Part shown: positions 1 to 6,923 of the stretch, piece by piece | Numbering within the stretch: position 1 is the first letter of the stretch | How the letters are laid out: the number at the start of each line of letters is the position of its first letter | Assembly (NCBI RefSeq): GCF_010727125.1 | Contig: NZ_AP022564.1 | Span: 1,426,001-1,490,000, forward strand | DNA from: Mycolicibacter terrae | Lineage (GTDB): Bacteria; Actinomycetota; Actinomycetes; Mycobacteriales; Mycobacteriaceae | Reading direction: 5' to 3' | Length of the DNA stretch: 64,000 nt | Made by a program: the position numbers and the translations under genes | The notes under the pieces: model-generated | Seen by the model: only the letters and a program-made list of their open reading frames with translations | The model's database searches: none | Told to the model about the DNA's origin: nothing

Positions 1-199
1 TCGCGTCGGCCGTCGTGGCGTCTCCCTGGCTCACCGGAACCCCCGGTAATTGACTCTTTAGCAGTGCGCATTTCGCACGATCGTGTTCCAATACCGCGAC
101 CTGCGCGCCCTCTTCGAGGTATGCGTCGACGACCGCCCGGCCGATGCCCGAGCCGGCGCCGACGACCAGCGCCCGTTTGCCGTCGAGCCATCGCGTCAT
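1..199 (-). CDS. SDR-family dehydrogenase, C-terminus cut by window edge
   Basis: Only the first 66 residues are in the window. They start MTRWLDGKRALVVGAGSGIG, the Rossmann fold and glycine-rich NAD(P)-binding motif (GAGSGIG) of short-chain dehydrogenases, followed by an acidic end to the second beta strand. The ATG at 199 overlaps the stop of the preceding small gene in an ATGA, so it is the fourth visible gene of the dioxygenase operon. In such operons an SDR normally oxidises the cis-dihydrodiol to a catechol; that role here is inferred from position, because the catalytic YxxxK lies outside the window. Confidence 0.85.
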   Translation of the reverse strand, partial: MTRWLDGKRALVVGAGSGIGRAVVDAYLEEGAQVAVLEHDRAKCALLKSQLPGVPVSQGDATTADA

Positions 200-456
200 G
201 GCAGTTCGCTGTCGTCGGACAGGAGTGGTTGATGCATGTTGCCGACCATCGCTGCCAGCGTATAGGCGTTCTGCCACGTCAAGGCTTCGATCTCCAGGGC
301 GTCGAGACTGATCCACTGTCCCGACTTCGGTGATGTGACGAGCAGCCGCGAACCGTTGCGGGTGTCGACCCGGCGCACGGTCACCTCGGTGAATTCGTTG
401 GCAATCGTGATGGTTTCGCCCACCGAGCGGGCGATGAGGTCGTCGAGTTCGCTCAC
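196..456 (-). CDS. Small hypothetical protein in dioxygenase operon (86 aa)
   Basis: The 86-residue reading frame begins with GTG at 456, overlapping the stop of the dioxygenase beta subunit (GTGA, 453-456), and ends in an ATGA overlap with the SDR start. Translational coupling on both sides shows it is a real gene. The protein starts VSELDDLIARSVGETITIAN and has no cysteines, no CxH...CxxH Rieske motif and no membrane segment. It is therefore not the ferredoxin expected in this position of many dioxygenase operons. Its function is not recognisable from the sequence; an accessory or assembly role for the dioxygenase is only a guess. Confidence 0.75.
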   Translation of the reverse strand: MSELDDLIARSVGETITIANEFTEVTVRRVDTRNGSRLLVTSPKSGQWISLDALEIEALTWQNAYTLAAMVGNMHQPLLSDDSELP

Positions 457-1079
457 AGGAAAACCGCCAGGTTCTGCATCCGGAGAACCGACTCGTCGAG
501 ATGGATCGTGCGGCGCGCCAGCTTCCATCCCTGGTCGGTCAGGCGTAGCAGATCCTCCCGGCCGCAGGAGACCAGGGCGGCCTCGTTCACGTCGCCGCGG
601 CTGCGGAAGAGCAACTCCGCCGACTCGACGATAAGGTGCGCGTCGTCGTCGCAGGCGAAGGTGCGGACATTGGTGATGTGATGGCGCAGCCGCGACGGGG
701 GGTCTTCGGTCCACGCGTGTTCGGTTTGAAAGCGCGCGACGCGGCGGTTCAGGGAGTACTTGTTCTCGTCGAAGTGGGCCATACCGGGAGAGGTGTCGTA
801 CCCAGCACCTGAGGCGGTGGTCACCCGGACGGGCATGAAGTAGTGGATGTCCTCGGTGAGAGTGTCGAGCCATTCCGCGTATCGCTGCGCGTCGAGCAGA
901 TAGGCCTCATCGACCAAGAACTGATGTGCCTGCAGATGCCGGGTGTCGTTGAACGGCAGGGGATTACCGGTGCGGACCTGCTGGGGCGCATGCCCACCCA
1001 GTACCGCCAGCTCCCAGGGGCCGCCGGCACCTTTGGGCCGTGGAAAACCTGCACGCGTGCTCTTCTCGGCGGACGTCAT
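453..1079 (-). CDS. Aromatic ring-hydroxylating dioxygenase, beta subunit
   Basis: The 208-residue protein has the SnoaL/cystatin-like fold signature of dioxygenase beta subunits: an N-terminal helix (HQFLVDEAYLLDAQRYAEWL), then DIHYFMPVR, and a C-terminal sheet with SCGREDLLRL and LARRTIHLDE. Beta subunits are structural partners in the alpha3beta3 hexamer and carry no metal. The ATG at 1079 overlaps the alpha-subunit stop (ATGA 1076-1079) and was chosen over an upstream start inside the alpha gene. The pairing with the adjacent Rieske alpha subunit makes the call firm; the substrate cannot be read from this subunit. Confidence 0.9.
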   Translation of the reverse strand: MTSAEKSTRAGFPRPKGAGGPWELAVLGGHAPQQVRTGNPLPFNDTRHLQAHQFLVDEAYLLDAQRYAEWLDTLTEDIHYFMPVRVTTASGAGYDTSPGMAHFDENKYSLNRRVARFQTEHAWTEDPPSRLRHHITNVRTFACDDDAHLIVESAELLFRSRGDVNEAALVSCGREDLLRLTDQGWKLARRTIHLDESVLRMQNLAVFL

Positions 1080-2515
1080 GCCTGCGCCTCCTTGAAGGCC
1101 GCCTCGCATTCAGAAGTGCCGTTGGTCTGCACAAGGGGGGTGATTCCGTTGAGTTGCGTACCCATCGCGGCCGCGGCCGCCGCCACCGGAGGCATCTGCA
1201 GGTGATCGGCCCACATCCGAAGTATGGCGCGCTGATTGTTCTCGTTATAGCCGACCTGAGCGGTTCCCGGTCCATGGAATTGCTCCGGTGGCAACGCATT
1301 GACCACCGGAGTGTCGTCGGCGAGCAGGCCCATCCGGCTGTTGAGCAGGAGCTGACGGGCCATGGATCCGGCAGCCGTGTTGGTCAGCGACACCCAGTTC
1401 TCCACGTCATCCTGCTCGAACATGCCCGTGGAGCCGAAGCACATCAGGTAGGCCTTGTAGGAGTCCTTCTTGAACTGCTCGGGAGCCGCCGCGTCGACCG
1501 CGAACCAGGAGTACACCTCGGTTTCGTTCTCGCTGATCGGTTGCCAGGTGCGAATCGATATGAACGGCAACACATCATCGCTGTCTTGGATCTTCGGCCA
1601 GTTGTGCACCAGGCTCATGTTCGGGAAACAGGAGGCCGCCGAGATCATGAAGCCGTCGTCACCGACCACGCGCAGGTGCTCGGGTGACCACACATTTCTG
1701 ATCCGGTCGATCATCTCGTCGGGGTAGCCGACATAGCGCATCCGTTCCTCGAAGGTGCCCGGCGGCAACTTGTATGTCGTGCCTCCTCCGCACGTCGCCC
1801 AGTACGTCGCGCCGTCTTTGCGCTTCTGCGCCTTCGGTTCCCGAAACAACCCGATATCGACGACCGAGGCATGAGTATGCGGTGTGTGGTACATGTCGCC
1901 GGCGAAGTTCTCCACGCCGATCTTCCAGTTGGCCTTGATACGCCACCGTTGCGGGCCGCGCACCTCCAGGCCGCTTCGGCTCTGCTTGGTGTAGAAGTCG
2001 AGGTAGAACCTGAAATCGCCGAGGAACTCCTCGAGTGGGGGCGCTTGGGGGTCGAGGCTGATGAAGATCATCCCGTTGTAGCTGGCGAGGTTCGGTGCCG
2101 GCAACAGCGTCTGGCCGCGCCTCTGGAAACCCGCCTCGCCGCCGTAGGCCTCCTGGTGGAAGGGCAGGCCGGTGAGGCGCCCGTCGTTGCGATATGACCA
2201 GCCGTGGTAGGGGCACCGGAAGTTGGAGGCGTTGCCCATCTCGGCGCGGCACACCTGCATGCCACGGTGCAGGCACATGTTGAACATGGCCCGCACGTCG
2301 CCCTTCGAGTCGCGCGCGATGATGAAGGAGTCGTTGAGCAGGCGCCGCACCACGTAGTCGCCGTCTTGGGGGATCTCCGACTCGTGCGCGACGAACATCC
2401 AGGCGCGGCGGAAGAGCCGCCCCTTTTCGAGCTCGAAGACTTCGGCGTCGTTGTAGATGTGCGCCGGGATCATTCCGCGCCGGACCTCGTCGAGGACTTG
2501 CCGGTGATCACTCAT
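1076..2515 (-). CDS. Aromatic ring-hydroxylating dioxygenase, Rieske alpha subunit
   Basis: The catalytic subunit has 479 residues. The Rieske [2Fe-2S] ligands are C81, H83, C101 and H104 (CLHRG ... CPYHGW). The mononuclear iron site appears as the NFAGDMYHTPHTH stretch near residue 210, with the bridging Asp and both His present. It should dihydroxylate an aromatic ring using electrons from a ferredoxin and reductase, neither of which is encoded next to it. ATG 2515 has an SD-like GGAG eight bases upstream, better than the start further upstream. It is the first gene of an overlapping operon and is divergent from an IclR regulator. Substrate unknown; phenylpropionate/biphenyl/PAH-type enzymes are the nearest general class. 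Confidence 0.92.
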   Translation of the reverse strand: MSDHRQVLDEVRRGMIPAHIYNDAEVFELEKGRLFRRAWMFVAHESEIPQDGDYVVRRLLNDSFIIARDSKGDVRAMFNMCLHRGMQVCRAEMGNASNFRCPYHGWSYRNDGRLTGLPFHQEAYGGEAGFQRRGQTLLPAPNLASYNGMIFISLDPQAPPLEEFLGDFRFYLDFYTKQSRSGLEVRGPQRWRIKANWKIGVENFAGDMYHTPHTHASVVDIGLFREPKAQKRKDGATYWATCGGGTTYKLPPGTFEERMRYVGYPDEMIDRIRNVWSPEHLRVVGDDGFMISAASCFPNMSLVHNWPKIQDSDDVLPFISIRTWQPISENETEVYSWFAVDAAAPEQFKKDSYKAYLMCFGSTGMFEQDDVENWVSLTNTAAGSMARQLLLNSRMGLLADDTPVVNALPPEQFHGPGTAQVGYNENNQRAILRMWADHLQMPPVAAAAAAMGTQLNGITPLVQTNGTSECEAAFKEAQA

Positions 2516-2541
2516 CGATGCGACTCCAGTCTCCAGAGACC

Positions 2542-2557
2542 GCAATATCTGTATTGC
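2542..2557. promoter_or_regulatory. Candidate operator (perfect palindrome) in dioxygenase/IclR promoter
   Basis: GCAATATCTGTATTGC is a perfect 6-bp inverted repeat with a 4-base spacer, lying 27 bases upstream of the dioxygenase alpha start. A smaller repeat TCTC-CA-GAGA is at 2530-2539. The stretch is AT-rich compared with its surroundings. IclR proteins bind short palindromes in the promoter of the neighbouring divergent operon, so this is the likely site for the regulator at 2786; that assignment is inferred. Confidence 0.5.
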
Positions 2558-2785
2558 AGAGAAAACATCTGGACAGTAGAGAAGACTCTGCCAGGATGGC
2601 CGGTCGACCGTCAACGTATGGTCGGTGCCGGGGCGATCCTGCCCGCCGTAATCAGGTGAAACAGCCGGGACGGGCCGAGTGGAATTCTGCTGTCCAGAGT
2701 GGCTTGCCCTCGATTCCCCGATCAGGGCGGTGTTCGGGCCGCTTCACCTGCGTAGTTGGGCGACTGGCCCGGTAGGCTCTCTGGT

Positions 2786-3604
2786 ATGCAGAGTGACGCG
2801 TCTCGCCGGGTGGCGGGTGGCGCTGCGGGCGCCCCGGCCCCGGTCGGGGCGGTACCGCAGTATCCGATCGGATCGGTGGATCGGGCGCTGAAGCTCATCC
2901 TGCTGCTCGGAGAGCAGCCGCAGATCCGTCTGACCGAAGCCGCGCAGCACCTCGATGTCGCCTCGTCGACGGCCCATCGGCTGTTGGCGATGCTGCAATA
3001 CCGGGGTTTCGTGCGTCAGGATCCGGTGTCCAAGGCGTATCACCCCGGACCCGCGCTGATGAGCGTGGCGTTTTCGGTGCTCAGCCGCATCGACATCGAG
3101 GGGGCGGCGAAGCCGGTCCTGCTCCGCCTCAGCGACCGCCTCAAGGAGTCGGTTCACATCGGAATGCTCGAGGGCGCCAACGTTCGCTTCATCGCCGCCG
3201 CCGAGGGCCCGACTGCCGTTCGGGTCGCATCACGGCTCGGGCGGACGCTGCCCGCGCATTGCACCTCGACCGGCAAGGCACTGCTGGCACGGCTGTCCGA
3301 TGCTGACGTCGCCCGTCTCTACCCGGACGAGGAGCTCGCGCGCGTTACGGAACATTCGGTCGGTACCAGGACCGAGCTGCATCTCGAGCTCAGTCGTATA
3401 CGACAACAGGGATACGCGGTGAACCGGGAGGGCAGCGAGGAAGGTGTCGCCTCGGTCGCGGTTCCCATTCCCACGCGCGCACCCGGGGTGCTTCTGGCGC
3501 TCAACGCCGCCGCACCGGTTCACCGGTTGAGCAGTTCGCAGTACCAAGCCGCGGCAGCCCTGCTGGTCGAGGCCGCCAAAGAGATCGGCGACCAGATCGG
3601 CTAG
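2786..3604 (+). CDS. IclR-family transcriptional regulator of the dioxygenase operon
   Basis: The protein has 272 residues. A winged helix-turn-helix occupies about residues 27-90 (IGSVDRALKLILLL ... VASSTAHRLLAML), followed by the IclR effector-binding GAF-like domain with the typical TSTGKALLA segment and the C-terminal GYAVNREGSEEGVASVAVP signature. It is transcribed away from the dioxygenase operon across a 270-bp intergenic region holding a palindrome. IclR proteins beside aromatic catabolism genes usually sense the substrate or a ring-cleavage intermediate. A TTG 30 bases upstream is a possible alternative start; ATG 2786 was preferred. Confidence 0.88.
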   Translation: MQSDASRRVAGGAAGAPAPVGAVPQYPIGSVDRALKLILLLGEQPQIRLTEAAQHLDVASSTAHRLLAMLQYRGFVRQDPVSKAYHPGPALMSVAFSVLSRIDIEGAAKPVLLRLSDRLKESVHIGMLEGANVRFIAAAEGPTAVRVASRLGRTLPAHCTSTGKALLARLSDADVARLYPDEELARVTEHSVGTRTELHLELSRIRQQGYAVNREGSEEGVASVAVPIPTRAPGVLLALNAAAPVHRLSSSQYQAAAALLVEAAKEIGDQIG

Positions 3605-3646
3605 CGGTGATCGATCTGCTGCCGGCCCACCGGCGGTTCGATTGCG

Positions 3647-4366
3647 TCAGGGGTCACCGGGGGAGTCCGGCACCACGTCCCCGGTCGATCCCGGCCGCGC
3701 ACGAAGTGCCAGCAGGCGGCGGACCGCATCGTCCATGTGCTCCTCGATCAGCCGGATTGCCACGGCCTCGTCGCCGGCGCCGATCGCCTTACGCAGCAAC
3801 ACATGTTCGGTGACCTGCTCGCGCAGGTCGGGGTAGGCCTCTTCGAGTTCGCCGAGCAGGATCCGGGTCTCCGACAGCAGGGTGCGCATCGCCCGATCCA
3901 ACCTCGGGCTGCCCGCACAGTCGACGAGCACCTCGTGGAACTCCTGGTCGGCGTCGGCCGCCGCGGCCCCGTCGCGGCGGGAGGCCGCCACGCGCATGGC
4001 CTCCACCGGCGGGCGCAGCCGGGCGGCGGCAGCGCCGGGATCACCGCGCAGCACTTCGGTCACGGCCGCCCGTTCAATGGTTTTGCGTGCCTGATAGACA
4101 TCGCGCACGTCGTCGTCGGTCAGTTCGACGACGAAGATCCCCCGGTTGCGTTCGCTGCGCAGCAGTCCCTCGGCGACCAGACGCTGCATGGCTTCGCGCA
4201 GCGGGCCGCGGGACACCTCGAACTGGGTGGCCAGGCTCGCCTCGCCGAGCTGCTGCCCCGGCGCCAGCCGGCCGCGGGTGATCGCCTCCCGAAGCCGCTC
4301 GGCGATCAGCTCCGGCGTGGAGGGTCGGCTCAACGGCTCGAACCCGGCGTCTCGCGAAAGTGTCAT
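3647..4366 (-). CDS. GntR-family regulator, FCD (FadR) subfamily
   Basis: The protein has 239 residues. An N-terminal winged HTH (about 17-85, with LREAITRGRLAPGQQL and VSRGPLREAMQRLVAEGLL) is followed by a helical FCD domain with the His residues that bind a metal in this family (EFHEVLVD, EHVLLRKAI, EEHMDDAV). It is the last gene of a three-gene minus-strand operon; its ATG overlaps the stop of the upstream racemase-like gene (ATGA 4363-4366). FCD regulators usually bind carboxylic acid effectors, which suits the neighbouring enzymes. A GATTGT-TG-ACAATC palindrome at the head of its own operon is the obvious binding site, implying autoregulation. Confidence 0.9.
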   Translation of the reverse strand: MTLSRDAGFEPLSRPSTPELIAERLREAITRGRLAPGQQLGEASLATQFEVSRGPLREAMQRLVAEGLLRSERNRGIFVVELTDDDVRDVYQARKTIERAAVTEVLRGDPGAAAARLRPPVEAMRVAASRRDGAAAADADQEFHEVLVDCAGSPRLDRAMRTLLSETRILLGELEEAYPDLREQVTEHVLLRKAIGAGDEAVAIRLIEEHMDDAVRRLLALRARPGSTGDVVPDSPGDP

Positions 4367-5085
4367 CGCCTGTCCTCGAACAATGCCCCGAGCCCCGTTG
4401 TCCGCCGGGCTATCCCGGCGATACGCAAACCCTCCCACACCGTCACCGCGTTGGCGGTCAGCACCGGCTTGCCGAGCAGCCGCTCGAGCTCGTCGACCTG
4501 GGTGATGGTGTGCATGGCGGTGTCAGGGATCAACAGCGCGTCGGCCCGGGGCGTGTCGTTGCGCAGCGCGAGGTCCCGGACCTGAGCCCGGGTGAGGCGG
4601 CCGACCTCCGCGGCGGTGGGGATGCCGGCATCTCCCATCGCCGTTACGTCGATGCCGTGGGCGGCAAGGAAATCCGCGAACAATTCGGCGATGTCGTGTG
4701 GGTAGCTGGCGGCGATCGCGACGCTGCGGCAGCCCAGTGCGGCCAAGGCGTGCACGAAGGCGAACGACGTGCTCGACGCGGGCACACCGGCTTCGGCGGC
4801 CAGCAGGTCGACCTGTCGGGCGGCGCCCTGGGGTCCGAACACGAAGCTGCCCGACGTGCAGGCCCAGACCACGGCGGCCGGCCGCTGCGGCGCCAGCAGC
4901 GCCATGCCGTGGGCGAGCTTGGCCGGGCTGCCGAGATCCATCAGCTCGGGTACGGCGTGCAGGTCGGTGCCGTAGACGTGCACGACGGGCAGGTCCACCC
5001 CCAGCTGCCGGGCGGCCTGTGGGTAGTCGGATTCGGCCGCGTGGTCAGGGTAGATGAAGCCGACGCAACCCCCGGCGGCGCTCAT
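4363..5085 (-). CDS. Maleate isomerase/arylmalonate decarboxylase-like protein, paralogue 2
   Basis: A 240-residue member of the Asp/Glu racemase superfamily, closest in pattern to maleate cis-trans isomerase, arylmalonate decarboxylase and EutA. The first active-site cysteine is present (VWACTSGSF, C76). The second position, where the neighbouring paralogue has SCTN, reads IPDTAM, so the C-terminal catalytic Cys is lost and an Asp (D188) is near it. That is unlike both maleate isomerase (two Cys) and arylmalonate decarboxylase (second Cys only). Its start overlaps the stop of the paralogue upstream (ATGA 5082-5085), so the two proteins are co-translated and may form a heteromer. The substrate is unknown. 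Confidence 0.82.
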   Translation of the reverse strand: MSAAGGCVGFIYPDHAAESDYPQAARQLGVDLPVVHVYGTDLHAVPELMDLGSPAKLAHGMALLAPQRPAAVVWACTSGSFVFGPQGAARQVDLLAAEAGVPASSTSFAFVHALAALGCRSVAIAASYPHDIAELFADFLAAHGIDVTAMGDAGIPTAAEVGRLTRAQVRDLALRNDTPRADALLIPDTAMHTITQVDELERLLGKPVLTANAVTVWEGLRIAGIARRTTGLGALFEDRR

Positions 5086-5861
5086 TGCGGGGTCCCGGTG
5101 AAGACGTCGCGGAGCCACCGTCCGGGGCCCATCATCGGTAGGTTCATCCGGCCCAGGCACGCCCACATCGTCAGTTGATTCGCGGTCAGGATCGGCTTGC
5201 CGAGCATCTCCTCCAGCGGCGCGATGATGTCGTAGGTACGTAAGTTGGTGCAGCTGACGAAGATCGCCTCGGCGTCGGGGCGGTCCGCGGCAAGGATCCG
5301 TTCGGCCACGGTCCGGTAGTTGACCTTCCAGATGCCGCCGCCCAGGCCCAGATGATCCGAGTGCAGCACGGCCACCCCGAGCTGGTTCAAGAACACCCGC
5401 AGCAGATCGGTGAGTTCCTGATCGTAGGGCGTCAGCACGCACACCCGGGAGATCTCCAGTGCGATGATCGCCTCGGCCAGCGCCCCCGAGGTGGTGACCG
5501 CGGCCTTGGCGCCCGCCGCTTCGATCGCCGCGACCAGGGTCTTCTCGTAGTCGACGCCGTGGATGAAGCTGCCCGACGCACACAGGTAGGCCACCACCTC
5601 CGGCTCGACGTGCAGTACGTCGCGGGTGGCGGCCTGCAGGTGGTTGGTGTCGGAGACCAGTTCGGCCATCGCCCGGCTCACCGGGACCGGCTCGTAATGG
5701 GTGCGCGCCAGGTGCAGCGCCACCTCGGCGGGGATCCAGCGCCACAGCTCACGCTCGATCGCCAGATCGAAGGGCGCGATGATGCCGACATCGCGCTGAT
5801 CGACCGGCCCGTCGAAGTCCGGCACATCCGGAAACAGGGACAGATCCATGGGTTTCCCCAT
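5082..5861 (-). CDS. Maleate isomerase/arylmalonate decarboxylase-like protein, paralogue 1
   Basis: A 259-residue Asp/Glu racemase-superfamily protein with both family cysteines, C94 (AYLCASGSF) and C204 (FVSCTNLRTYD), as in maleate cis-trans isomerases, where one Cys forms a covalent adduct and the other acts as acid/base. EutA of ectoine/hydroxyectoine catabolism belongs to the same superfamily, which is notable because the ectoine operon is 3 kb away. ATG 5861 was chosen because GGGGGTGG lies 9 bases upstream; ATG 5906 would place the promoter palindrome inside the coding region. It leads the operon that includes paralogue 2 and the GntR regulator. Confidence 0.85.
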   Translation of the reverse strand: MGKPMDLSLFPDVPDFDGPVDQRDVGIIAPFDLAIERELWRWIPAEVALHLARTHYEPVPVSRAMAELVSDTNHLQAATRDVLHVEPEVVAYLCASGSFIHGVDYEKTLVAAIEAAGAKAAVTTSGALAEAIIALEISRVCVLTPYDQELTDLLRVFLNQLGVAVLHSDHLGLGGGIWKVNYRTVAERILAADRPDAEAIFVSCTNLRTYDIIAPLEEMLGKPILTANQLTMWACLGRMNLPMMGPGRWLRDVFTGTPQ

Positions 5862-5890
5862 ACTGACGTTCCACCCCCAGGCCAGCCCTG

Positions 5891-5904
5891 GATTGTTGAC
5901 AATC
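5891..5904. promoter_or_regulatory. Probable GntR/FCD operator
   Basis: GATTGTTGACAATC is a perfect palindrome (6-bp arms, 2-base centre) matching the TTGT-n-ACAA pattern typical of FCD-type GntR sites. It sits in the 69-bp promoter between the racemase-like/GntR operon and the dehydrogenase/amidase operon. It overlaps the likely -35 (TTGACA, 5896-5901) of the rightward promoter, so a bound repressor would block it directly. Confidence 0.75.
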
Positions 5905-5930
5905 ATACGATCTGTTTTTACGGTGTCAAT
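5896..5930 (+). promoter_or_regulatory. Predicted leaderless promoter of the dehydrogenase/amidase operon
   Basis: TTGACA (5896-5901) and TACGGT (5919-5924) are separated by 17 bases. The base seven positions after the -10 is 5931, the first base of the GTG start codon of the dehydrogenase, as expected for a leaderless mycobacterial transcript. TTGACA also pairs with TGTCAA at 5924-5929 as an outer inverted repeat. Prediction from sequence only. Confidence 0.55.
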
Positions 5931-6911
5931 GTGGACGCGCGGCCGGTGGTGACCGTCCAGCACGGTGAGTCGGTTCCCGACCGACTCGATTCGATCAGCG
6001 CAGACGCCGAACTGCGCATGGTCTCGTCGTCGCGGCTGGCCGAAGCGATCGCCGGTACCGATGTCCTCTTCTTATACGACTTCTCCTCTCCCGCACTGGA
6101 ATCGGTGTGGCCGGCCGCCGACGCACTACGCTGGGTCCAGGTTGCCGCCATCGGGGTGGACGCGGTGCTGTTCGACGATCTGATCGACAGCGACGTCGTG
6201 GTCACCAATTCCCGCGGAATCTTCGAAGAGCCCATCGCCGAATACGTGTTGGGTCAGATCCTGGCCTTCGCCAAAGACTTCCGGCGATCCTGGGACGCCC
6301 AGCGGGCAGGGCGGTGGCAACACTTCGACACCGAGCCGATCGCCGGTGCGTCGGTCACCATCGTCGGCCCCGGGCCCGTCGGGCGGGCCATCGCACGGTT
6401 GCTGCGTGCGGTCGGAATGTCGGTGCGCGGCGTCGGGCGCTCACCCCGCGCCGATCCCGACTTCGGAGTCATCGGCACCGACGTGCGCGCCGCGGTCGCC
6501 GGCGCCGACTATGTGGTGCTGGCCGCACCACTGACGCCGCAGACCCGCGGCGTGGTCGACGGCGGCGTGCTGGATGCGATGCGCCCGACCGCGCGGCTGA
6601 TCAACGTCGGTCGTGGGGAGCTGGTGGACACCGACGCACTCGTGGCGGCCCTGCGGGCCGGCGCCATCGCCGGCGCCGCGCTCGATGTCGTCGATCCCGA
6701 GCCGCTGCCGGCGACCCACCCACTGTGGAACGTTCCGGGTGTGCGACTGACCCCGCACAACAGTGGCGACATCACGGGTTGGCGAATCGCCTTGCAGGAG
6801 CAGTTCGTTGCGAATTTCCGGCGATATCTGTCCGGCCGGCCGCTGCAGAACGTCATCGACAAGCGCCGCGGATACGCACCGTCGACGGCCGAGCCGAGCG
6901 GAACCGGTTGA
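5931..6911 (+). CDS. D-isomer-specific 2-hydroxyacid dehydrogenase
   Basis: The protein has 326 residues. It has the NAD-binding motif GPGPVGRAIA (about 147-156) and the catalytic triad of this family: Arg228 in NVGRGELVD, Glu257 in DVVDPEPLP, and His276 in LTPHNSGD. It should interconvert a 2-hydroxy acid and a 2-oxo acid with NAD(P)H; the variable N-terminal substrate domain does not allow a closer call (phosphoglycerate/glyoxylate/hydroxypyruvate reductase-like). GTG 5931 was chosen because a predicted promoter places the transcription start on it; no Shine-Dalgarno sequence is present. It is followed after 12 bases by the amidase. Confidence 0.88.
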   Translation: MDARPVVTVQHGESVPDRLDSISADAELRMVSSSRLAEAIAGTDVLFLYDFSSPALESVWPAADALRWVQVAAIGVDAVLFDDLIDSDVVVTNSRGIFEEPIAEYVLGQILAFAKDFRRSWDAQRAGRWQHFDTEPIAGASVTIVGPGPVGRAIARLLRAVGMSVRGVGRSPRADPDFGVIGTDVRAAVAGADYVVLAAPLTPQTRGVVDGGVLDAMRPTARLINVGRGELVDTDALVAALRAGAIAGAALDVVDPEPLPATHPLWNVPGVRLTPHNSGDITGWRIALQEQFVANFRRYLSGRPLQNVIDKRRGYAPSTAEPSGTG

Positions 6912-6923
6912 GGAGGCGCGCAC

